Shown: positions 51,335-61,197, counted from the stretch's first letter. The stretch is 64,000 bases of DNA from Phaeobacter sp. 11ANDIMAR09 (GCF_001294455.1 NZ_LIKT01000014.1:49463-113462); one strand, 5' to 3'. Notes: a model not told the origin generated them from the letters alone. Made by a program: numbers and translations.

Positions 51335-52953
51335 GCAAGGAACGGCTTTACCTCTACGACACCACCCTGCGGGATGGGCAGCAGACCCAGGGGGTGCAGT
51401 TTTCAACTGCGGAAAAAAAGCAGATTACCCAGGCACTGGATGACCTAGGCATTGACTACATCGAAGGTGGCTGGCCCGGGGCCAACCCCACCGACAGCGC
51501 GTTTTTTGACGAGGCGCCCAAGACACGCGCCACCATGACTGCTTTTGGTATGACCAAACGGGCAGGGCGTTCGGCCGAGAATGACGATGTTCTGGCGGCG
51601 GTGATGAATGCGGGGACCCAAGCCGTCTGTCTGGTCGGCAAGGCGCATGACTACCACGTGACAGCGGCGCTTGGCATCACGCTGGAAGAGAACCTGGACA
51701 ACATCCGCGCCTCAGTCGCCCATCTGGTGAGCCAGGGGCGTGAGGCGCTCTATGATGCCGAACATTTCTTTGACGGCTATAAGGCCAATCCAGCCTATGC
51801 CTTGGCGGCCTGCCGGGCGGCACTTGAGGCCGGGGCGCGCTGGGTTGTGCTCTGTGACACCAATGGTGGCGCCATGCCCAGCGAGGTTAAGACCATTGTG
51901 GCTGAGGTTATCGCGGCGGGAGTACCCGGTGAAAACCTGGGCATTCACACCCATAATGACACCGAGAATGCAGTGGCTTGCTCGCTGGCCGCGATTGAAG
52001 CTGGCGCCCGTCAGGTGCAGGGCACGCTGAACGGGCTGGGGGAGCGCTGCGGCAATGCCAACCTCACCACACTGATCCCGACCTTGCTGCTGAAACAGCC
52101 CTATGCGGATCAGTTTGACATTGGCGTCAGCCAAGAGGCCCTGGCGGGGCTGACCAAGCTCAGCCGAATGCTGGATGACATCCTCAACCGGGTGCCCAGC
52201 AAACAGGCGCCCTATGTGGGGGCTTCGGCTTTTGCCCATAAGGCCGGGCTGCATGCCAGTGCGATCCTCAAGGATCCAACCACCTATGAGCACATTGTTC
52301 CCGAGCTGGTGGGCAATTCGCGGATTATTCCGATGTCGAACCAGGCCGGTCAGTCCAACCTGCGCAAACGTCTGATGGATGCCGGGCTGGAGGTGGCCAA
52401 GGGCGACCCCGCCCTGGCGCGTATTCTCGAGCGGATCAAGGAGCGCGAGGCGGAGGGCTATTCCTATGATACGGCGCAGGCCTCGTTTGAGCTGTTGGCG
52501 CGAGAGGAACTGGGCCAGAGCACAGATTTCTTTGAGGTGAAACGCTACAAAGTCACAGTTGAGCGCCGCAAAAATAAGTACAACCGCATGATCAGCCTGT
52601 CCGAGGCGGTTGTGGTGGTCAAGGTCGACGGCGAAAAGCGCCTGTCTGTCAGCGAGTCGATGGATGAAACTGGCAGTGACCGCGGACCTGTCAACGCATT
52701 GGCCAAGGCATTGGCTAAGGATTTGGGGCGCTATTCTGCGGTGATCAACGATATGCGCCTGGTTGATTTCAAGGTCCGTATCACCCAGGGCGGTACCGAG
52801 GCGGTTACCCGGGTTATTATCGACAGCGAAGACGGTCAGGGCCGCCGCTGGTCGACAGTCGGGGTGAGCGCCAATATAATCGACGCCTCCTTTGAGGCCT
52901 TGTTGGATGCGATGCGCTGGAAACTGATGCGGGACTGCGGAGATCTCAAGTGA
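51331..52953 (+). CDS. cimA: (R)-citramalate synthase
   Basis: 540 residues. Condenses acetyl-CoA with pyruvate to citramalate, the threonine-independent route to isoleucine. DmpG/IPMS-like barrel: [50 protein letters not shown], metal-binding [17 protein letters not shown]-terminal LeuA-type regulatory dimerisation domain follows (about 425-530, [19 protein letters not shown]). The sequence is closer to the CimA subclass than LeuA, based on the GGWPGANP motif; a direct assay would settle it. ATGA overlap with cysS. Confidence 0.92.
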   Translation: MSKERLYLYDTTLRDGQQTQGVQFSTAEKKQITQALDDLGIDYIEGGWPGANPTDSAFFDEAPKTRATMTAFGMTKRAGRSAENDDVLAAVMNAGTQAVCLVGKAHDYHVTAALGITLEENLDNIRASVAHLVSQGREALYDAEHFFDGYKANPAYALAACRAALEAGARWVVLCDTNGGAMPSEVKTIVAEVIAAGVPGENLGIHTHNDTENAVACSLAAIEAGARQVQGTLNGLGERCGNANLTTLIPTLLLKQPYADQFDIGVSQEALAGLTKLSRMLDDILNRVPSKQAPYVGASAFAHKAGLHASAILKDPTTYEHIVPELVGNSRIIPMSNQAGQSNLRKRLMDAGLEVAKGDPALARILERIKEREAEGYSYDTAQASFELLAREELGQSTDFFEVKRYKVTVERRKNKYNRMISLSEAVVVVKVDGEKRLSVSESMDETGSDRGPVNALAKALAKDLGRYSAVINDMRLVDFKVRITQGGTEAVTRVIIDSEDGQGRRWSTVGVSANIIDASFEALLDAMRWKLMRDCGDLK

Positions 52954-53049
52954 ACTCTCAGGGGTCGTGCCCGCATGCGGAGACGCGGGGTCGCTTAATC
53001 TGGTTGCGGTTATCCGCGTACAATAGGCAGGTCAAAGGGACACTGGCGG

Positions 53050-53823
53050 ATGTTTGATGATGACCTCACAAGCTGTGCTGAGCTGGTCCAAAAGGGGGAC
53101 CCAGATCGTTTTATGGCGGTGATGGCGGCTCCGACCGAGGCCCGGCCGCTGCTGTTTGCGCTTTACGCTCTTAACATAGAATTGGCGCGGGCCCCCTGGG
53201 CCAGCCAGGAAAGCATGATCGCCGAGATGCGGGTGCAATGGTGGCGCGACATTGGCGCCGAGATCGCACAGGGAGGCCCGGTGCGGCGGCACACGGTTGC
53301 GACACCTCTTGGTCGTTTGCTGCCTGCGGAACTGGCCGGGCATATTGACGCCATGGCAGAGGCGCGGCGCTGGGATATTTATACCGACCCCTTTGAAGAT
53401 GAGGCAGCTTTTGATCGCTACATTGATGCCACCTCTGGTGGGGTGATGTGGATGGCAGCGGCCTCTCTGGGCCAGGCCGATGAAGCTGTGGTTCGTAACT
53501 TTGCCTATGGGTTAGGGGTCGCCAATTGGTTTAAGGCAATACCGGAACTGGTTGCTCACAAACGCATCCCCTTGTTGGATGGCACACCTGAGGGGCTGCG
53601 CCAGCTGGCGCGTAGAGGCCTGGACCGCATCCAGCAGGCGGAGAGACGGCGCGCCGAAATCTCCAAAGAGGCCGGTGTGGCGCTGCTTTCTGGCTGGCAA
53701 GCCAAGGCAATCCTAAGGCAAGCCCTGCAAGAGCCTGACCGGATCGCCGAGGGTCGCCTGGGGCAAAGCGAATTTCGTCGCCGCATCGGCTTAATTTGGC
53801 GCGCCGGTTGCAGAAGATGGTGA
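53050..53823 (+). CDS. Squalene/phytoene synthase-fold protein with degenerate motifs
   Basis: 257 residues of trans-isoprenyl diphosphate synthase fold (ALYALNIELARAPWASQESMIAEMRVQWWRDIGAEI, then RYIDATSGGVMWMAAASLG, and GLGVANWFKAIPELVAHKRIPL). The Asp-rich motifs needed for Mg-diphosphate binding in real phytoene synthases (two D-x-x-x-D type sites) are absent or broken: the first becomes LNIELA, the second NWFKAIPEL. It resembles NDUFAF6, the mitochondrial complex I assembly factor, which lost catalytic residues in the same way. An assembly role is possible but unproven. Confidence 0.8.
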   Translation: MFDDDLTSCAELVQKGDPDRFMAVMAAPTEARPLLFALYALNIELARAPWASQESMIAEMRVQWWRDIGAEIAQGGPVRRHTVATPLGRLLPAELAGHIDAMAEARRWDIYTDPFEDEAAFDRYIDATSGGVMWMAAASLGQADEAVVRNFAYGLGVANWFKAIPELVAHKRIPLLDGTPEGLRQLARRGLDRIQQAERRRAEISKEAGVALLSGWQAKAILRQALQEPDRIAEGRLGQSEFRRRIGLIWRAGCRRW

Positions 53824-53857
53824 GCTAACTTCCTGGTTCAAGCTATGGTGGGAAATG

Positions 53858-53886
53858 AAAAAGGCGCCGCATGCAGGCGCCTTTTT
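53858..53886. terminator. Bidirectional terminator between the SQS/PSY-like and MFS genes
   Basis: Perfect 11-base stem AAAAAGGCGCC (53858-53868)/GGCGCCTTTTT (53876-53886), 7-base loop. T runs on both strands, between convergent genes. Confidence 0.9.
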
Positions 53887-53908
53887 CTGTCTTGGGAATG
53901 TGGGTGGT

Positions 53909-55126
53909 TCAGGCCTCTTTGGGGCGCATTACCAGCCAGAGCAACGCGCCACCGGCGAGTACAAGGAAGGGGGCCATGGCCATATTGACGGCGTTCCAGC
54001 CCTCAATCGGATCACCGCCTGAACAGTTCATCAAACCGCCAGAAGCAAGCGAGGCCATTGTCACGCCGCCAAAGACCAGAAGATCGTTCAGACCCTGCAT
54101 GCGGCCACGTTCCTCGGTGGTGTGAGAAGCGGTGAGCATCGAAGTTGCGCCGATAAAGCCAAAGTTCCAGCCGACGCCTAGCAGGATCAGTGCGACAAAG
54201 AAGTTTTCAAGCTCGACCCCCTGAAGGGCAACAGCACCAGCCCCGGCCAGGATGATCAGCCCGGCTGCGACGATCTTTTGCACGCCAAACCGCGCGATGA
54301 GATGACCAGTAAAGAAGGAGGGCACATACATCGCCAGAACGTGAAGCGAGACCACATCGGCGGCATTGCCTTCGGTAAAGCCGCAGCCCACGACGGCCAA
54401 TGGGGTCGAGGTCATCACCAGGTTCATCAACGCGTAAGACACCATGGAACAGATTACCGCCACGGCAATCGCCGGGGTTTTCAGCAGTTCCATGCGGCTG
54501 CGACCTGCGGGCAGGTCTTCGCGTGGGGGGGCGGGTTTGGGGATGTCCAAAAAGAAGAACAATCCAGAGCCCAAAACGTTGATGGCAATCACCGTCAGAT
54601 AGGTGCCCAAGAAGGGAATGACAAAGACCTGGCTGGTGGCCTTGACCAGTTGTGGACCCAGCAGTGCCGAGAGCAGACCACCTGCCATCACATAGGAAAT
54701 CGCCTTGGGGCGAAAGCTGTCAGAGGCGGTATCTGCGGCGGCAAAGCGGTAAAACCCATGAGCGCTCATGTAAACCCCCGTCAGCAGGCTGCCCAGCAGG
54801 AAGATCGGAAAGGAGCCGAGATAGAGCCCATAGGCCCCAACCAGCCCACCAAATGCGCCAAAGATTGCCCCGGTAAAGAACCCGGCGCGGCGTCCCCATT
54901 TCTGCATGATCGATGAGATCGGCGTTGCCGCAATCATCGACCCGGCCACGATCAGCGAGATCGGCAGAGTGGCAAAGCAGGGGTTAGATGCCAGGGACTG
55001 GCCAGCCAGCCCGCCAATGATAAAGATCATCGGCATCTGCGAGCCGAGGATTGCCTGGGCCAATACCAGGATGGCGACGTTTTTCTTGGCGACGCTGTCG
55101 CTTGGGGTGGTCATGTGAACTGTCAT
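53909..55126 (-). CDS. Major facilitator superfamily transporter
   Basis: 405 residues with about 12 hydrophobic helices: VAILVLAQAILGSQMPMIFIIGGLAG, LPISLIVAGSMIAATPI, then the loop QKWGRRAGFF (MFS motif A-like), and FFVALILLGVGWNFGFIGATSML late. The substrate is not predictable. Start is uncertain: ATG 55126 or ATG 55114, neither has a good ribosome-binding site. Divergent from the glycosylase gene, which starts about 95 bases away. Confidence 0.88.
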   Translation of the reverse strand: MTVHMTTPSDSVAKKNVAILVLAQAILGSQMPMIFIIGGLAGQSLASNPCFATLPISLIVAGSMIAATPISSIMQKWGRRAGFFTGAIFGAFGGLVGAYGLYLGSFPIFLLGSLLTGVYMSAHGFYRFAAADTASDSFRPKAISYVMAGGLLSALLGPQLVKATSQVFVIPFLGTYLTVIAINVLGSGLFFFLDIPKPAPPREDLPAGRSRMELLKTPAIAVAVICSMVSYALMNLVMTSTPLAVVGCGFTEGNAADVVSLHVLAMYVPSFFTGHLIARFGVQKIVAAGLIILAGAGAVALQGVELENFFVALILLGVGWNFGFIGATSMLTASHTTEERGRMQGLNDLLVFGGVTMASLASGGLMNCSGGDPIEGWNAVNMAMAPFLVLAGGALLWLVMRPKEA

Positions 55127-55221
55127 ATGGGATGCGTAGCGATCATGGGTTGAGGGAACAAGCAGCAAGCGCTGAATTGGTACAATCTTCTGGCCAATGT
55201 GGATGTGAAGGAGGCTCTGAC

Positions 55222-55881
55222 GTGACGTCATTCATAAGGTCGGCAGCTCCGGCGGCTGGGCGGATTATCCATTCGGAGGACTGTGTTGCCGAAGGTGCGG
55301 CCTGGCTGGCTGCATCAGACCCGCGGTTTGCAGCCGCTCTGGTGCACTGCGGACCGCTGCCCCTGCGGAGGAAGCCGGATGGCTTTGGCGAATTGCTCAG
55401 CGCGATTGTCAGCCAACAGGTGAGCGTGGCCTCGGCCAATGCAATTTGGCAGCGCCTGCGGGATGCCGAGCTTACCACCCAGAACCAAGTCCAGGCCGCA
55501 ACCGAAGAGGATCTGCGGGCGGCAGGGTTGAGCCGTCAGAAAATTAGGTACGCCAAAGCCTTAGCCGATGAAAATATTGATTTTGTGGCGCTACGCGACC
55601 TGGAGACAGAGGGTGTGATCAAGACTCTGACCCGGGTCACGGGGATTGGGGTCTGGACCGCCGAGATCTACGCGATGTTTTCCCTGGGGCGGGCCGATGT
55701 CATTGCCCCTGGTGATCTGGCGTTGCAAGAGGCGGCCAAGGTGCTGTTCGATTTGCCCAAACGCCCCACCGAGCGGGAGCTGCGTGCGCTTGCAATGGCT
55801 TGGTCGCCCTGGCGGTCGGTTGCGGCTCGCATCCTCTGGGCCTATTACCATGTGGCAAAGGACAGGGAAGGGATCCGATGA
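55222..55881 (+). CDS. DNA-3-methyladenine glycosylase (AlkA/HhH-GPD type)
   Basis: 219 residues. Removes alkylated bases from DNA in base-excision repair. HhH-GPD fold: FGELLSAIVSQQVSVASANAIWQRL, the helix-hairpin-helix region LTRVTGIGVWTAEIYAMFSLGRADVIAPGDLALQ with catalytic Asp in P-G-D-L. GTG start at 55222 chosen because AAGGAGG with an 8-base spacer precedes it; the longer open frame overlaps the MFS promoter region and has no support. Overlaps the next hydrolase gene by 4 bases. Confidence 0.92.
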   Translation: MTSFIRSAAPAAGRIIHSEDCVAEGAAWLAASDPRFAAALVHCGPLPLRRKPDGFGELLSAIVSQQVSVASANAIWQRLRDAELTTQNQVQAATEEDLRAAGLSRQKIRYAKALADENIDFVALRDLETEGVIKTLTRVTGIGVWTAEIYAMFSLGRADVIAPGDLALQEAAKVLFDLPKRPTERELRALAMAWSPWRSVAARILWAYYHVAKDREGIR

Positions 55882-56543
55882 CTCGTGTTTTGAAAGCTGA
55901 GCGCAGAGAGCCGCTCTCCGGGGTGACCCGATCCGTGGTGGTGTTTTTGCACGGCTATGGTGCAAATGGCGCCGATCTTTTGGGTTTGGCGGATCCGCTG
56001 GGCGAACACCTGCCCGACACGCTGTTTGTCGCGCCAGATGCCCCGGAGAATTGCACTGGTGCACCAATGGGTTATCAGTGGTTCCCAATCCCTTGGATTG
56101 ATGGTTCCTCTGAAGAGGAAAGCATGCGCGGCAGGAATGCATCGATCGAGGATTTGAACGCCTTTCTCGATGCTCTGATGGTGGATGAAGACGTGCTGCC
56201 AGAGCAGGTGGTGCTGTTTGGTTTCTCGCAGGGCACCATGATGAGCCTGCATGTGGCGCCGCGGCGCGAAGATGCCGTGGCTGGCATCGTTGCCTTTTCG
56301 GGCCGCTTGCTGTCGCCGGATACGCTCAAGGACGAGGTGGTCAGCCGCATGCCGGTGCTGTTGGTGCATGGGGATGCCGATGACGTGGTGCCGCCACAAT
56401 CTCTGCCAGAGGCCGCCGAGGCGCTGGATCAGGCGGGGTTCAAGGACGTATTTGCTCATATCATGAAGGGCACCGGCCATGGCATCGCTCCGGACGGATT
56501 GAGCGTTTCCCTCGCCTTTATGCGCGACAAGCTTGGGCTGTAA
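55878..56543 (+). CDS. Phospholipase/carboxylesterase family alpha/beta hydrolase
   Basis: 221 residues. VVVFLHGYGANGADLLGLADPL, nucleophile elbow LFGFSQGTMMSLHVA (Ser in GFSQG), Asp in VHGDADDVVPP, His in GTGHGIAPDG. All three catalytic residues present. Substrate likely short-chain esters, not proven. ATGA overlap with the glycosylase gene, so translationally coupled. Confidence 0.9.
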   Translation: MTRVLKAERREPLSGVTRSVVVFLHGYGANGADLLGLADPLGEHLPDTLFVAPDAPENCTGAPMGYQWFPIPWIDGSSEEESMRGRNASIEDLNAFLDALMVDEDVLPEQVVLFGFSQGTMMSLHVAPRREDAVAGIVAFSGRLLSPDTLKDEVVSRMPVLLVHGDADDVVPPQSLPEAAEALDQAGFKDVFAHIMKGTGHGIAPDGLSVSLAFMRDKLGL

Positions 56544-56558
56544 CATGTTGAATTAACT

Positions 56559-56584
56559 GAATGTAGGCGGTTTCGCCTACATTC
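56559..56584. repeat. Perfect 11-base inverted repeat after the hydrolase gene
   Basis: GAATGTAGGCG (56559-56569)/CGCCTACATTC (56574-56584), loop GTTT. It lies between convergent genes and could end transcripts from both, though there is no T run. Confidence 0.55.
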
Positions 56585-56610
56585 GATGTCCATCGCTGGA
56601 TTTTGTCCAG

Positions 56611-57318
56611 TCAGGGCTTTCTGGAACGGTCCCGCTTGTCCGGGTTGCTTGGCGCGCCCCGATGTCTTGGTTTGCCTTTGCCGGGTACTTTTCCGTTTGG
56701 ATTTTTGTGTTTTTGCGCGCGCCGATTGGGCAGTTGCGACGGTTTGGCCGGTCCGGGAATGGCCGGCACCTCCAGATCCTCCCAGCCCCCCTGTGGCAGA
56801 CCATCGAGGCTCCATGCCCCGATGCTGTAGCGGATAAGGCGCAGCGTAGGGAAACCTACCGCAGCTGTCATTCTGCGCACCTGGCGGTTTTTTCCTTCCT
56901 TTAGCGTCAGGGAAATCCAGCTGGTTGGAATGGACTTGCGCTCCCGGATGGGCGGGTTTCGCGCCCAAAGCTGCGCTGGCTCCCGCATAAGATGGGCCTG
57001 AGCTGGGCGAGTCTTGCCATCCTTTAGCTCAACGCCTTGGGCCAGTGCTTTGAGCGCGGCGGCGTCTGGGGTGCCCTCGACCTGAACCCAGTAGGTTTTG
57101 GCCATCTTGTGCTGTGGATCGCTGATCCAGGCCTGCAACCGGCCATTGTCGGTCAGCAGCATCAGCCCCTCGCTGTCCCGATCCAACCGTCCAGCCGCGT
57201 AGACGCCGGGGCAGTCAATAAACGTGCTCAGCGTTTGGCGGGGACTGGCCTCGCTGCCGGAATCGGTGAATTGCGGCAGGACATCAAAGGGTTTGTTAAA
57301 GCGAATAAGGCGGGTCAT
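56611..57318 (-). CDS. RluE-type 23S rRNA pseudouridine synthase
   Basis: 235 residues, RsuA/RluB/RluE family: [18 protein letters not shown], catalytic Asp in [28 protein letters not shown], and [31 protein letters not shown]. No S4 domain at the N-terminus, which fits the RluE subgroup. Modifies a uridine of 23S rRNA. A basic tail rich in Lys, Arg and Pro follows (about 195-235). ATG at 57318; the preceding open residues are unsupported. Confidence 0.9.
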   Translation of the reverse strand: MTRLIRFNKPFDVLPQFTDSGSEASPRQTLSTFIDCPGVYAAGRLDRDSEGLMLLTDNGRLQAWISDPQHKMAKTYWVQVEGTPDAAALKALAQGVELKDGKTRPAQAHLMREPAQLWARNPPIRERKSIPTSWISLTLKEGKNRQVRRMTAAVGFPTLRLIRYSIGAWSLDGLPQGGWEDLEVPAIPGPAKPSQLPNRRAQKHKNPNGKVPGKGKPRHRGAPSNPDKRDRSRKP

Positions 57319-57544
57319 GGGCGTGATCCATAGGCAGTCAGGGAGGGGCTGGCAAGCCATCTAAGGCGCGCGTGCGCAGTCTGTCATAGCCTTGTCATAG
57401 GCCGCTGGTAGCGATCCTGCGAAATCTTGTGGCTGGCAGGGGCTTGTCAGCGCAAAACCACGATATATAGTTTAACCTATGCTGGGGCGGGTTCCCCGCT
57501 CTGGTGCCGAAAACCGGCAGACAGGGCGAGGAAGACGTAACATT

Positions 57545-58129
57545 ATGGATGGCGATTTCAGAACCGACTTTGTAAGAGAACCTGGCGCATTGCGGCGGCA
57601 CCCGGCTTTGGTGCTCAATGCGGATTATCGGCCGCTGTCTTATTATCCGCTGTCGCTGTGGAGTTGGCAGGAGGCCGTAAAGGCGGCCTGGCTGGACCGG
57701 GTCGATATTCTGGCAGAGTATGACGATGTGGTTCACAGTCCGAGCACCCAGATCCGAATACCTTCGGTTGTTGTTCTCAAAGACTATGTCAAACCTCAAA
57801 AGCGCGTGGCTTTCACGCGCTTTAATTTGTTTTTGCGGGATGAATTCTGTTGCCAGTACTGCGGGGCCCGCGGAGATCTGACCTTTGACCATGTGGTGCC
57901 GCGCGCGGCTGGCGGGATCACCAGTTGGGAAAATGTTGTAGCGGCCTGTTCGCCCTGCAATTTGAAAAAGGGGTCAAAACCCCTGCATATGTTGGGCATG
58001 TCGCTGCGCAAAGCCCCCAAACGTCCGGGAGCGGAAGAGTTGCGAAATACCGGGCGAAAGTTCCCACCCAACCATCTGCACGACAGTTGGATGGATTTTC
58101 TGTATTGGGATACCGAACTGGACGCCTGA
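57545..58129 (+). CDS. HNH endonuclease family protein
   Basis: 194 residues. An N-terminal part (ALVLNADYRPLSYYPLSLWSWQEAV) is followed by a zinc HNH module: CCQYCG (C103, C106), FDHVVPRAAGG (D115, H116), ENVVAACSPCN (N130, C135, C138). All metal and catalytic residues present. This type (similar to McrA-like but short) is widespread as a chromosomal single gene; the biological role is unknown. ATG at 57545 is chosen because conserved homology begins there; the frame runs upstream to 57479. No adjacent methylase, so not an obvious restriction system. Confidence 0.85.
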   Translation: MDGDFRTDFVREPGALRRHPALVLNADYRPLSYYPLSLWSWQEAVKAAWLDRVDILAEYDDVVHSPSTQIRIPSVVVLKDYVKPQKRVAFTRFNLFLRDEFCCQYCGARGDLTFDHVVPRAAGGITSWENVVAACSPCNLKKGSKPLHMLGMSLRKAPKRPGAEELRNTGRKFPPNHLHDSWMDFLYWDTELDA

Positions 58130-58146
58130 CAGCGCTAAGTTTACTC

Positions 58147-58172
58147 AGGAGATCCGTGTCACGGGATCTCCT
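58147..58172. terminator. Hairpin between the HNH and ocd genes
   Basis: AGGAGATCC (58147-58155) pairs with GGATCTCCT (58164-58172). Between convergent genes; T tract weak. Confidence 0.5.
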
Positions 58173-58191
58173 CCCCCTCCAAACCGGCCAG

Positions 58192-59238
58192 TCAGCCCTG
58201 GGCGCGCTGGAGCATGCCAAACAGATCCCGTGGATCATCTGGGTCTGCCAACATGTCGAGATCAATAAAGAAATCAGTGTCTTTGATGCGGTCCCGGATG
58301 TAGCGCAGGGCGCTGAAGTCTTCGATGGCAAAACCGACGCTATCAAACAGGGTGATCTGTTTGTCATCACGCCGTCCGGGTTTGCGTCCCAGAACAACTT
58401 CCCAAAGCTCGGTGACGGCAAAGTCTTCTGGCATCTGCTGGATTTCGCCCTCAACGCGGGTTTGCGGCGGAAACTCCACAAAGACATCCGAGCGGGTCAG
58501 AATACCTGCCGCCAGTTCCGTCTTGCCAGGGCAATCGCCGCCGATAGCGTTGATGTGAACGCCTGGGCCAACCATGTTATCGGTGAGGATCTTTGCGTTT
58601 TGCTTGTCGGCGGTGCAGGTGGTCAGGATCTGTGCGCCTTCAATGGCTTCCTCTGGGGTGGCACATTTCACCACCTCCAGACCGGCTGCCGCGAGATTGC
58701 GAGCGCATTTTTCCGTTGCGGCCGGGTCCTTGTCGTACAAACGCACGGATTTTAGGCCACAGATTGCCTTCATTGCCAGGGTCTGGAACTCTGACTGGGC
58801 GCCGTTGCCGATCATTGCCATGGTGTCTGAACCATTTGGTGCCAGGTGCTTAGCCACCATTGCTGAGGTCGCCGCTGTGCGCAGCGCGGTCAGCATTGTC
58901 ATCTCAGTCAAAAGAACCGGATAGCCCGTGTAGACATCGGCTAACAGACCAAAGGCGGTGACCGTCTGCAGGCCCTCGCTGGTGTTTTTGGGATGTCCAT
59001 TGACGTATTTGAACCCATAGGCCTCACCGTCTGATGTGGGCATCAATTCAATCACGCCGACTTCAGAATGGCTGGCAACGCGCGGGGTCTTGTCGAACAA
59101 TTCCCATCGTTTGAAATCCGCTTCAATATAGTCTGCCAAATCACGCAGCATGTGTTCGATACCGATGCCATGCACCAGGCGCATCATATTGTCGACGCTG
59201 ACAAAGGGAACAAGAGCTTTATGCGAGGGGGCGGTCAT
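58192..59238 (-). CDS. ocd: Ornithine cyclodeaminase
   Basis: 348 residues, NAD-dependent conversion of ornithine to proline plus ammonia. Ocd/mu-crystallin fold: GFKYVNGHPKNTSEGLQTVTAFGLLADVYTGYPVLL, NAD loop MAMIGNGAQSEFQTLAM (G-x-G-x-x), and DNMVGPGVHINAIGGDCPGKTEL (catalytic Asp in G-G-D-C-P-G-K). Last of a three-gene arginine operon; overlaps ctlX by 4 bases. Confidence 0.93.
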   Translation of the reverse strand: MTAPSHKALVPFVSVDNMMRLVHGIGIEHMLRDLADYIEADFKRWELFDKTPRVASHSEVGVIELMPTSDGEAYGFKYVNGHPKNTSEGLQTVTAFGLLADVYTGYPVLLTEMTMLTALRTAATSAMVAKHLAPNGSDTMAMIGNGAQSEFQTLAMKAICGLKSVRLYDKDPAATEKCARNLAAAGLEVVKCATPEEAIEGAQILTTCTADKQNAKILTDNMVGPGVHINAIGGDCPGKTELAAGILTRSDVFVEFPPQTRVEGEIQQMPEDFAVTELWEVVLGRKPGRRDDKQITLFDSVGFAIEDFSALRYIRDRIKDTDFFIDLDMLADPDDPRDLFGMLQRAQG

Positions 59239-60161
59239 GACGGTGTCCTTTCGCGGGGGCTAAGGTGGATACCTGCCAACATGCAGCGCACCGAACCTCC
59301 GGCTGTTTCAATCGTAGGAATGGCAAGCGGCAGCAGGGTGGTGCTGCGCTCGATTGTGGCAATTTGGTCTGGTTTCAGCACGCTGAGGGCCCGCGAGGAC
59401 AGGGCCAATAGGGAGGTTTTTCCAGTCAGGGCAAAGACATTGCCGGCAAAGTTCTGAATTTGCTCGGCGCTAAGGTCGATAACCTCATGACCGGTTTCTT
59501 CCAGCCGCGTGGCGATCTCGGCCCGCCGTTTTGGGTCACTGATCATAGAGAGGCAGATCAGAGCAAAATCCGTGCCGATCCCCATCAAGACATTGCTGTG
59601 ATAGACCTCACAGCCTGCGGCATCGCGGGCGTCAAAGGCCATGGGCTCATAGTTGAAATGGGTGCAGAAGCGTTCCAGGAGCACCGGATCGGCGCGATTG
59701 GACTGCACCGTATAGGCAATGCGGCCCACATGGTCGAGCACCATGGCACCTGTGCCTTCGAGGGCTAAATTGTCCTCTTCCAGACCTGAAAAATCGATAA
59801 CGTCCTGCACCCGGTAGCAGCGCTTCAGTTCCTCGATGACATCCCAGCGCCGTTCCAGTCGGCGATTTGGGGCATACATTGGATAGATCGCGATATGGCC
59901 GCCGGGATGGGTGGAAAACCAGTTGTTTGGGAAAACACTGTCCGGTGTTTGGGTGCCAGTGTCATCAAAGACATGCACGTGCACCCCGGCAGCGCGCAGT
60001 TTTTCGACTGCGGTATCAAACTCTTCCAGGGCATTCTGGCGCATGATTTCAGGGTCGCCATCCATGGTTTGAAAGGCGTTGTCCCCTTTGGTGTCGGGGT
60101 TTGAGCGGAAATGGTGGGGCCGGATCATCACCACCGCTGCAGGGGCTTGTAGCGTGTTCAA
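59235..60161 (-). CDS. ctlX: Citrulline hydrolase CtlX-like amidinotransferase-fold enzyme
   Basis: 308 residues, arginine deiminase/DDAH superfamily. Key segments are VFPNNWFSTH (substrate Asp/Asn region), EGTGAMVLD, CEVYHSNVLMG (His) and GGSVRCMLAGIHL (nucleophile Cys near the end). It hydrolyses citrulline (or a related guanidine compound) to ornithine. Between arginase and ocd with 4-base overlaps on both sides. The CtlX name rests on my memory of the family and on this neighbourhood; a dimethylarginine hydrolase activity is the alternative. Confidence 0.82.
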   Translation of the reverse strand: MNTLQAPAAVVMIRPHHFRSNPDTKGDNAFQTMDGDPEIMRQNALEEFDTAVEKLRAAGVHVHVFDDTGTQTPDSVFPNNWFSTHPGGHIAIYPMYAPNRRLERRWDVIEELKRCYRVQDVIDFSGLEEDNLALEGTGAMVLDHVGRIAYTVQSNRADPVLLERFCTHFNYEPMAFDARDAAGCEVYHSNVLMGIGTDFALICLSMISDPKRRAEIATRLEETGHEVIDLSAEQIQNFAGNVFALTGKTSLLALSSRALSVLKPDQIATIERSTTLLPLAIPTIETAGGSVRCMLAGIHLSPRERTPS

Positions 60162-61084
60162 TTGTAGCTCCGGGTCGGGCGATCAAAGACACGGCGGCCG
60201 AGCGCAGAGGCGCAGAGCTCGACCATCAGATGCGCGGTGCGGCCACGTTCATCGAGAAAGGGGTTGAGCTCTACCAGATCCAGAGAGGTCATCAGACCGG
60301 AATCATGCAGCATTTCACAGACCAGATGGGCTTCACGCACGGTAGCACCGCCGGGCACTGTGGTGCCAACAGCCGGGGCAACCGAGGGGTCGAGGAAATC
60401 CACGTCCAAGGAGACATGCAGCAGCCCATTGGCCGCAGCAACCCGGTCCAGAAAGCGCGCCAGCGGGCCGGCAATGCCGTTCTCATCAATATCGCGCATA
60501 TCGTGCCGGTGAATGCCGCTGCCTTCCAGCGCCAGGCGCTCTGGATCGTCAACCGAGCGCAGCCCGATCATACAGACGTTTTCCTGAGGGACCGGGTTGG
60601 CGACCCTGGGGAAGCCGTTGAACCCTTCGCGGCCAGTGAAATAGCCAACCGGGGTGCCATGGAGGTTACCACTATCGGTGCTATTCGGGGTGTGGAAATC
60701 TGTGTGGGCATCGAGCCACAAGACAAAGAGAGGGCGCTCAACCGCGGCCGCATAATTGGCAACACCCGTGACTGACCCCAGCGACAGGGCGTGGTCGCCC
60801 CCTAGGAAGATGGGCAACCCTGTGGCCATGGAACTCTGTGCCACATCGGCCAAAGCCTTGGTCCAACCGATTGTTTTGTTAAGCTGAAAAATGGAGCTGT
60901 CCTCTGGGTCCGGCTGATGAGCCGCCGGGGAGAGATTGCCCAGATCGGTTACGCGATGCCCGAGACCAGAGAGCGCTTCGGTCAGCCCAGCCGTGCGAAA
61001 GGCATCCGGCCCCATTAGGCACCCGGACCTGCGTTTGCCACTGTCTACAGGGGCACCAATCAGAATACAGCTCTTTTGCGTCAC
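60158..61084 (-). CDS. rocF: Arginase
   Basis: 308 residues. Splits arginine to ornithine and urea with a two-manganese centre: GGDHALSLG (H98), LDAHTDFHTP (D125, H127, D129), SLDVDFLDPSVAP (two Asp). Opens the arginase-ctlX-ocd operon. The start is set at GTG 61084 because GGAGAG lies about 9 bases before it; the GTG at 61099, five codons upstream, has no ribosome-binding site. Divergent from the Lrp regulator. Confidence 0.94.
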   Translation of the reverse strand: MTQKSCILIGAPVDSGKRRSGCLMGPDAFRTAGLTEALSGLGHRVTDLGNLSPAAHQPDPEDSSIFQLNKTIGWTKALADVAQSSMATGLPIFLGGDHALSLGSVTGVANYAAAVERPLFVLWLDAHTDFHTPNSTDSGNLHGTPVGYFTGREGFNGFPRVANPVPQENVCMIGLRSVDDPERLALEGSGIHRHDMRDIDENGIAGPLARFLDRVAAANGLLHVSLDVDFLDPSVAPAVGTTVPGGATVREAHLVCEMLHDSGLMTSLDLVELNPFLDERGRTAHLMVELCASALGRRVFDRPTRSYN

Positions 61085-61138
61085 GGCTAAGCTCTCCACT
61101 TTTATTCCAGTAAGATGTAGAAATCTCCGAAATGGGGT

Positions 61139-61161
61139 GGTTGAAACCGATCAATTTCACC
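61139..61161. promoter_or_regulatory. Imperfect inverted repeat, candidate operator between arginase and lrp-type gene
   Basis: GGTTGAAACCGATC followed by AATTTCACC gives an imperfect palindrome centred on GATC, with AT-rich flanks as favoured by Lrp proteins. Only suggestive. Confidence 0.35.
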
Positions 61162-61197
61162 GATATGGACATATATCTTTCAAAATGGAGGTCGGAA

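Noticed and set aside
57545..58129. Restriction-modification or other defence system around the HNH nuclease
   Set aside because: No methyltransferase, specificity or helicase gene lies beside it; neighbours are housekeeping genes.
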